Assembly: GCF_014863545.1 (NCBI RefSeq) | Contig: NZ_CP062260.1 | Span: 124,001 to 188,000 of the forward strand | Direction of reading: 5' to 3' | DNA length: 64,000 bases | From: Paenibacillus sp. JNUCC32 | GTDB lineage: Bacteria; Bacillota; Bacilli; Paenibacillales; Paenibacillaceae | Shown here: positions 60,311 to 64,000 of the stretch, piece by piece | How positions within the stretch are numbered: position 1 is the first letter of the stretch | How the letters are laid out: the number at the start of each line of letters is the position of its first letter | Program-made: the position numbers and the translations under genes | The notes under the pieces: generated by a model | The model's database searches: none | Told to the model about the DNA's origin: nothing | Seen by the model: the letters and a program-made list of their open reading frames with translations, nothing else

Positions 60311-61978
60311 ATGAAAAAAAGGGGAAAAAGGCTTCTATCTGCATGGTCAGTCACGCTTGTCATCGTCATGGCTTTAACGGGATGTTCGGGTTCGGGAGGG
60401 AATGCCGCAAGCCCGGAGAAGGAAGGGCCAAGCTCGCAAAACAATGAGAAACCAGCCGGAGAGGATAACTTTGTGCTGGGAGAGAAGCCGCTGGAATTCT
60501 CGTTCTATGGCCACTATGACTGGTATACGATGCCGGATTGGGGCGCGGATCTTGCAACCAAGTGGATCCAGGAGAACAAGAAGGTCAACGTGGTTCCGGT
60601 CAGCTCCGGCGGCGTTGCCAAGAACAAGCTCAGTACGATGATCGTGTCCGGGGAGCTGCCGGATGTCATATGGATGGAACGGGGCGCGGAGGTCGAGAAG
60701 CTGCGTGCCGAGGGCATGCTGGTGCCGTTCGACGATTATCTGGATAAATACCCAAATCTGAAAAAATGGGCCGGGGAGTCCACGCTCGATCTGCTTCGCT
60801 CGCCGGATGGAAAGCTGTATCAATTCCCGAACTGGTATACAACGCAGCCAAACGGCAATGCCGGCTATCTCGTCAATAAAAAGATATACGAGGAGCTTGG
60901 ATCGCCAAAACTGGAAACGCCGGATGATCTGTACGCCTATTTGAAGCAAGTGAAGGCAAAGTATCCGGATGTCGTTCCTCTGGAGGTTGGCCAATCGGCA
61001 GCGGGCGTGGACATCATGGTGTCTGCTTTTGCCGAAAACCGCCCGTATACGTTCAACAGTATGATCGCCGTACCCCAGGGGGATCAACTTGTATCGCTGT
61101 TCACGGATCCCGTCTATCGCGAGCTGCTTCAATACATGAGCCGATTGTACCGCGAGAAACTCATTACGCAGGATGCCTTCACGCAGAAGCTAGAGCAAGT
61201 CGAGCAGAAGATTCTGAGCGGCAACGTGGCGGTTTATGTAGCCTCCAGCCCGACCGAGTTCGGTTCCAAGGGCAACAATCTGCTGAAGGCGCAGGACCCT
61301 GATGCCGGTTACATCATGATATGGCCGGTACACAAGGAAGGATTGGATCGCGACAAGATTTTCCCGGGCGATTACAAGCAGCTAGGCTGGAATGTCAGCG
61401 TCATCACGCAAGCGGCGAAAGATCCGGAAGCTATCTTTGCATTCCTGGATTGGTTCACCGGTCCCGAGGGCCAGCGGACGATCATGTGGGGCCCTGAAGG
61501 CTTGTACTGGGACGGGACGGACGAAGAGGACATGCCGCTGTTCACCGATAAATTCACCAGCGATGCGAAGGGGCGCGATGAGTTGATGAACGCCACGGTG
61601 AACTTTCAGTGGAACGGCAACACGGTGTATGTTGACAATTCCAAGATGAAATTCGAATCCACGCTGCCGCCGGAGAAGCGGAACTTTGAAACGTATTGGC
61701 AATCGGAGATAACCTGGAAGACGCAGATGAACACGACGGAGTACGTCAACCTCGATCCGGCGGGCGATTCCGAGGAGGGCATAATTGCGCAGCGCGTGTT
61801 CGAAATTTATGAGCAGGCCAGAGCCAAGGCGATCAGTTCGGCCTCTTCGGATCAGGAAGTGCTCTCGCTTCTGGATAAGGCAGAGGCAGATGCGCAAAAA
61901 GCGGGTTACGACAAACTATTACAGTACAAAACAGCAAAATGGCAGGAGAATAAGCAGAAGCTGGAAGCATCGAAATAA
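60311..61978 (+). CDS. Sugar ABC solute-binding lipoprotein, LplA/YtcQ type
   Basis: 555 residues, the long size usual for this class. Signal peptide with lipobox ALTGC (Cys25). Mature region: FSFYGHYDWYTMPDWGAD, NVVPVSSGGVAKNKLSTMIVSGELPDVIW, and a C-terminal helical region. It lies after its permeases, and no ATPase is encoded nearby; a shared MsmX-type ATPase is the usual partner (inference). ATG 60311 follows AAGGGAG. Substrate is probably a beta-glucoside oligosaccharide, from the GH16 and GH4 neighbours. Confidence 0.92.
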   Translation: MKKRGKRLLSAWSVTLVIVMALTGCSGSGGNAASPEKEGPSSQNNEKPAGEDNFVLGEKPLEFSFYGHYDWYTMPDWGADLATKWIQENKKVNVVPVSSGGVAKNKLSTMIVSGELPDVIWMERGAEVEKLRAEGMLVPFDDYLDKYPNLKKWAGESTLDLLRSPDGKLYQFPNWYTTQPNGNAGYLVNKKIYEELGSPKLETPDDLYAYLKQVKAKYPDVVPLEVGQSAAGVDIMVSAFAENRPYTFNSMIAVPQGDQLVSLFTDPVYRELLQYMSRLYREKLITQDAFTQKLEQVEQKILSGNVAVYVASSPTEFGSKGNNLLKAQDPDAGYIMIWPVHKEGLDRDKIFPGDYKQLGWNVSVITQAAKDPEAIFAFLDWFTGPEGQRTIMWGPEGLYWDGTDEEDMPLFTDKFTSDAKGRDELMNATVNFQWNGNTVYVDNSKMKFESTLPPEKRNFETYWQSEITWKTQMNTTEYVNLDPAGDSEEGIIAQRVFEIYEQARAKAISSASSDQEVLSLLDKAEADAQKAGYDKLLQYKTAKWQENKQKLEASK

Positions 61979-62083
61979 ACGTCACGGCGAAGCCGTCCAT
62001 TCCTTCAGGGGCTTGCGGAATATGCGCTGGCATTCGCTGGGCAGGACGGCTTCATGAGCCGGACATCATAGGAGAGATCATAC

Positions 62084-63076
62084 TTGAATTACTACTTGGG
62101 AGTCGACGGCGGAGGAAGCAAGACGCTGGCCGTCGTCGCGGACGGGACAGGACGAATCGCTGGAAAGGGAATGGGCGGCTGCGGCAACCATCAGCTTGGC
62201 GCAGCGCGTGCGGAAGCAAGCATCAGGCAGGCCGTTGAAGAGGCGCTTGGACAGGCGGGACTCGGGCGAGAAGACATCGCCTGCGCGTCGTTCGGGCTGG
62301 CGGGAGCCGACCGCGAGGCGGACTTCCGCATCTTGCGGCCCATGATCGACGCCATGGGCTTCAAGAAACACCATATCGCTTGCGATACCGTCATTGCCAT
62401 GAGAGCCGGCACAAGACAGAGGGACGGCGTCGTCCTTATATGCGGAAGCGGGACGAACGGTTATGGGGTCAACGCGGCAGGCGAGGAGGTTCAGATCGGA
62501 GGATTCGGTTATGCGTTCGGCGATTTCGGCGGAGGCGCCGACCTGGCCGTCGAGGTGTTTCGGACGGTCGTTCGTTCCTGGGAAGGCCGTGAGAAGCCGA
62601 CTTCATTAACGTCGCTAACGCTGGATGCGCTTAGGTTCGGCAGCGTGGAAGAGATGTTTCACCGATTTTTGGACGAGGGCAGAAGGGCGCCGCATACACT
62701 GGCGAAATTGCTGTTTCAAGCCGCACCCGCCGATGAAGCTGCAAGAGAGATATTGGAAAGGCAAGGCATGGAGCTGGGGAAGGTCGCCAGCGCGGTAATT
62801 CGTAAGCTCGGCATGGACAATGACGCCTTCGATGTCGTGCTGGCCGGCAGCGTCCTGACCCGGGGAGAAAGGGATTACGTCGTTCCGTATATTGAGTCTC
62901 AGGTTCTTGCGGCAGCCCCGAATAGCCGGGTGCGCATATTAGCCCTTGAGCCCGCAGCGGGTGCCGTCCTGCTCGCAATGGATGAGAACGGCGTGGTTCC
63001 TGGCACGGCCGTGTATGAACAACTGCAGCATGAGCTTGCCGTGAAGGAGAGGAATTTGGAATGGGCACTGGATTGA
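62084..63076 (+). CDS. BadF/BadG-family ATPase, sugar kinase-like (N-acetylglucosamine kinase type)
   Basis: 330 residues of the actin/hexokinase-like fold: phosphate-1 motif GVDGGGSKTLAVV near 6-18, CASFGLAGADRE near 68, CGSGTNGYGVNA near 122-133, and FAYGFGDFGGGADL-like FGYAFGDFGGGADL near 140. Members phosphorylate GlcNAc or related sugars with ATP. Lying between an ABC importer and a GH4 enzyme that needs a 6-phosphate group, it may phosphorylate the imported saccharide (inference). TTG 62084 follows AGGAGAG. It overlaps the GH4 gene by 16 bases. Confidence 0.87.
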   Translation: MNYYLGVDGGGSKTLAVVADGTGRIAGKGMGGCGNHQLGAARAEASIRQAVEEALGQAGLGREDIACASFGLAGADREADFRILRPMIDAMGFKKHHIACDTVIAMRAGTRQRDGVVLICGSGTNGYGVNAAGEEVQIGGFGYAFGDFGGGADLAVEVFRTVVRSWEGREKPTSLTSLTLDALRFGSVEEMFHRFLDEGRRAPHTLAKLLFQAAPADEAAREILERQGMELGKVASAVIRKLGMDNDAFDVVLAGSVLTRGERDYVVPYIESQVLAAAPNSRVRILALEPAAGAVLLAMDENGVVPGTAVYEQLQHELAVKERNLEWALD

Positions 63077-64000
63077 AGGTTGCTGTTATCGGGGGCGGAT
63101 CCTCGTATACCCCCGAGCTGATTGAAGGTTTCATCCGTCATTATGAGTCGTTTCCGGTGACGGACATCGTCCTCGTGGATATCCCGGAAGGCCGCCGCAA
63201 GCTCGAAATTGTAGGCGGTCTGGCCCAGCGGATGATTGAGCGAAGCGGATTGCCGATCCGCATTACGTTGACCTTGGACCGCCAGGAAGCACTGAGGAAT
63301 GCCCATTATGTATCGACTCAGATGCGAGTCGGACTGCTGGAGGCCAGAGGCTGGGACGAAACGATCCCCCTGAAATACGGGATGCTCGGGCAGGAAACGA
63401 CAGGAGCAGGCGGCATGATGAAGGCTCTGCGGACGATACCTGTGCTATTGGATATATGCAAGGACATGGAGGCATTATGTCCGGATGCTTGGCTGCTGAA
63501 TTTCACCAATCCTGCCGGGATGGTAACGGAAGCCATCAGGAAGCACTCCAACATCCGCTCCATCGGCTTGTGCAACTCCCCCATCGCCGCTTACAAGTGG
63601 TTGTCCGGGCTTTACGAGGTGCCGGTCGAGCGAATCTACTGCGAGTTTGCCGGATTGAATCATCTGTACTGGATCAGCCGGATCGAGGTCGATGGAGTGT
63701 CGAAGCTGGAGGAGCTGCTGGCAACGGGAGGGAGCTACTCAGCTCGCAACGTGCCGCAGCTTGCCTGGAACGATACGCTGATTCGGGCGATGGGCGCGAT
63801 TCCGTCCTATTATTTAAAATATTATTATCTCCACCGGGAGATGCTGGAGGAGCAGCAGGCTGCCGCGGCCAGAGGCGAGACAAGGGCCGAAACGGTCCAG
63901 CGTCTTGAGGACGAGCTGTTTGAGATTTACAAGCGGCCGGAACTTGCGGAAAAGCCGAAGCAGCTTGAGCAGCGCGGCGGCGCTTATTACTCCGAGGCGG
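63061..64000 (+). CDS. GH4 6-phospho-beta-glucosidase, truncated by window end
   Basis: The first 313 residues of a GH4 enzyme are present and the frame stays open to the window edge. N-terminal NAD-binding motif AVIGGGSSYTPELIEGF; NFTNPAGMVTEA near 143; metal-ligand C171 in GLCNSP and H201 in GLNHLYW. GH4 enzymes use NAD, Mn and a redox-elimination mechanism and normally need a 6-phosphorylated glycoside. AAGGAGAGG precedes ATG 63061, inside the end of the kinase gene, so the two are coupled. About 130 residues should follow. Confidence 0.92.
   Translation, partial: MGTGLKVAVIGGGSSYTPELIEGFIRHYESFPVTDIVLVDIPEGRRKLEIVGGLAQRMIERSGLPIRITLTLDRQEALRNAHYVSTQMRVGLLEARGWDETIPLKYGMLGQETTGAGGMMKALRTIPVLLDICKDMEALCPDAWLLNFTNPAGMVTEAIRKHSNIRSIGLCNSPIAAYKWLSGLYEVPVERIYCEFAGLNHLYWISRIEVDGVSKLEELLATGGSYSARNVPQLAWNDTLIRAMGAIPSYYLKYYYLHREMLEEQQAAAARGETRAETVQRLEDELFEIYKRPELAEKPKQLEQRGGAYYSEA

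Noticed and set aside
1..64000. CRISPR array, prophage, transposase, tRNA or rRNA
   Set aside because: I saw no spaced direct-repeat arrays, integrase or transposase motifs, cloverleaf sequences or rRNA stretches on either strand.

Overview
The window reads as a chromosomal segment of an endospore-forming Bacillota, most likely a Paenibacillus. The evidence is strong AGGAGG-type ribosome binding sites, many TTG/GTG starts, sporulation and germination genes (prkA, spoVR, a gerA-type receptor operon, a 2Duf-like protein), Bacillus-type central carbon regulators (CcpN, the PPDK regulator, class II FBPase), and many carbohydrate ABC systems paired with AraC regulators. Base composition looks near 50% GC throughout (judged by eye, not computed). 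I saw no tRNA, rRNA, transposase, prophage or CRISPR array, so this is ordinary chromosome carrying several accessory catabolic clusters.

Layout: (1) 0.1-7.2 kb, sugar ABC transporter (binding lipoprotein and two permeases, the first apparently frameshifted at its 5' end) with a GH94 disaccharide phosphorylase and an aldose-epimerase-like protein. (2) 7.2-13.6 kb, serC, trmL, an AbrB-family regulator, a 34-residue membrane peptide, a phosphodiester glycosidase pair, an orphan response regulator and a PLP aminotransferase. (3) 13.7-19.4 kb, a DUF2161 nuclease-fold protein, prkA, a short HemAT-like oxygen sensor and spoVR. (4) 19.7-29.5 kb, an S9 peptidase, a CDF transporter, a gluconeogenesis control block (SR1P-like peptide, ccpN, PPDK regulator, glpX), a DegV protein, a lipoprotein and a degenerate J-domain membrane protein. 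(5) 29.7-37.0 kb, fruRKA, an UlaG-like metallohydrolase, a YitT protein and kdgK-eda. (6) 37.2-43.0 kb, spore functions: a DUF1657 protein divergent from a 2Duf-like protein, a tiny holin-like toxin candidate beside a possible small RNA, and a gerA-C-D-B operon with a good sigma-G promoter candidate. (7) 43.2-45.5 kb, DUF2062 and a PadR/permease-prefix/DUF4825 operon. (8) 45.5-53.0 kb, an organosulfur-type cluster: two LLM flavin monooxygenases, an aldo/keto reductase with an attenuator-like leader, an SsuC/A/B-type ABC system and a rhodanese. (9) 53.2-57.1 kb, an AraC regulator with a phytanoyl-CoA-dioxygenase-like enzyme, another AraC regulator and a secreted GH16 lichenase. (10) 57.4-64 kb, an AraC regulator, an LplB/LplC-type ABC system with its lipoprotein, a BadF-family kinase and a GH4 6-phospho-glycosidase cut off by the window end.

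How it fits together: the window has three pieces of beta-glucan or glucoside use, namely a secreted lichenase, a phosphorolytic route (ABC + GH94) and an apparent import-phosphorylate-hydrolyse route (ABC + kinase + GH4). The gluconeogenic block puts the repressor CcpN next to a relative of SR1P, whose RNA is a CcpN target in B. subtilis. The least explained items are the leader of the aldo/keto reductase (strong promoter, terminator, and a duplicated terminator arm that could form an antiterminator), the toxin-like peptide with its divergent short transcript and perfect cre match, the 34-residue peptide, and the J-like/solute-binding-like fusion. No single feature is clearly a wholly new system.
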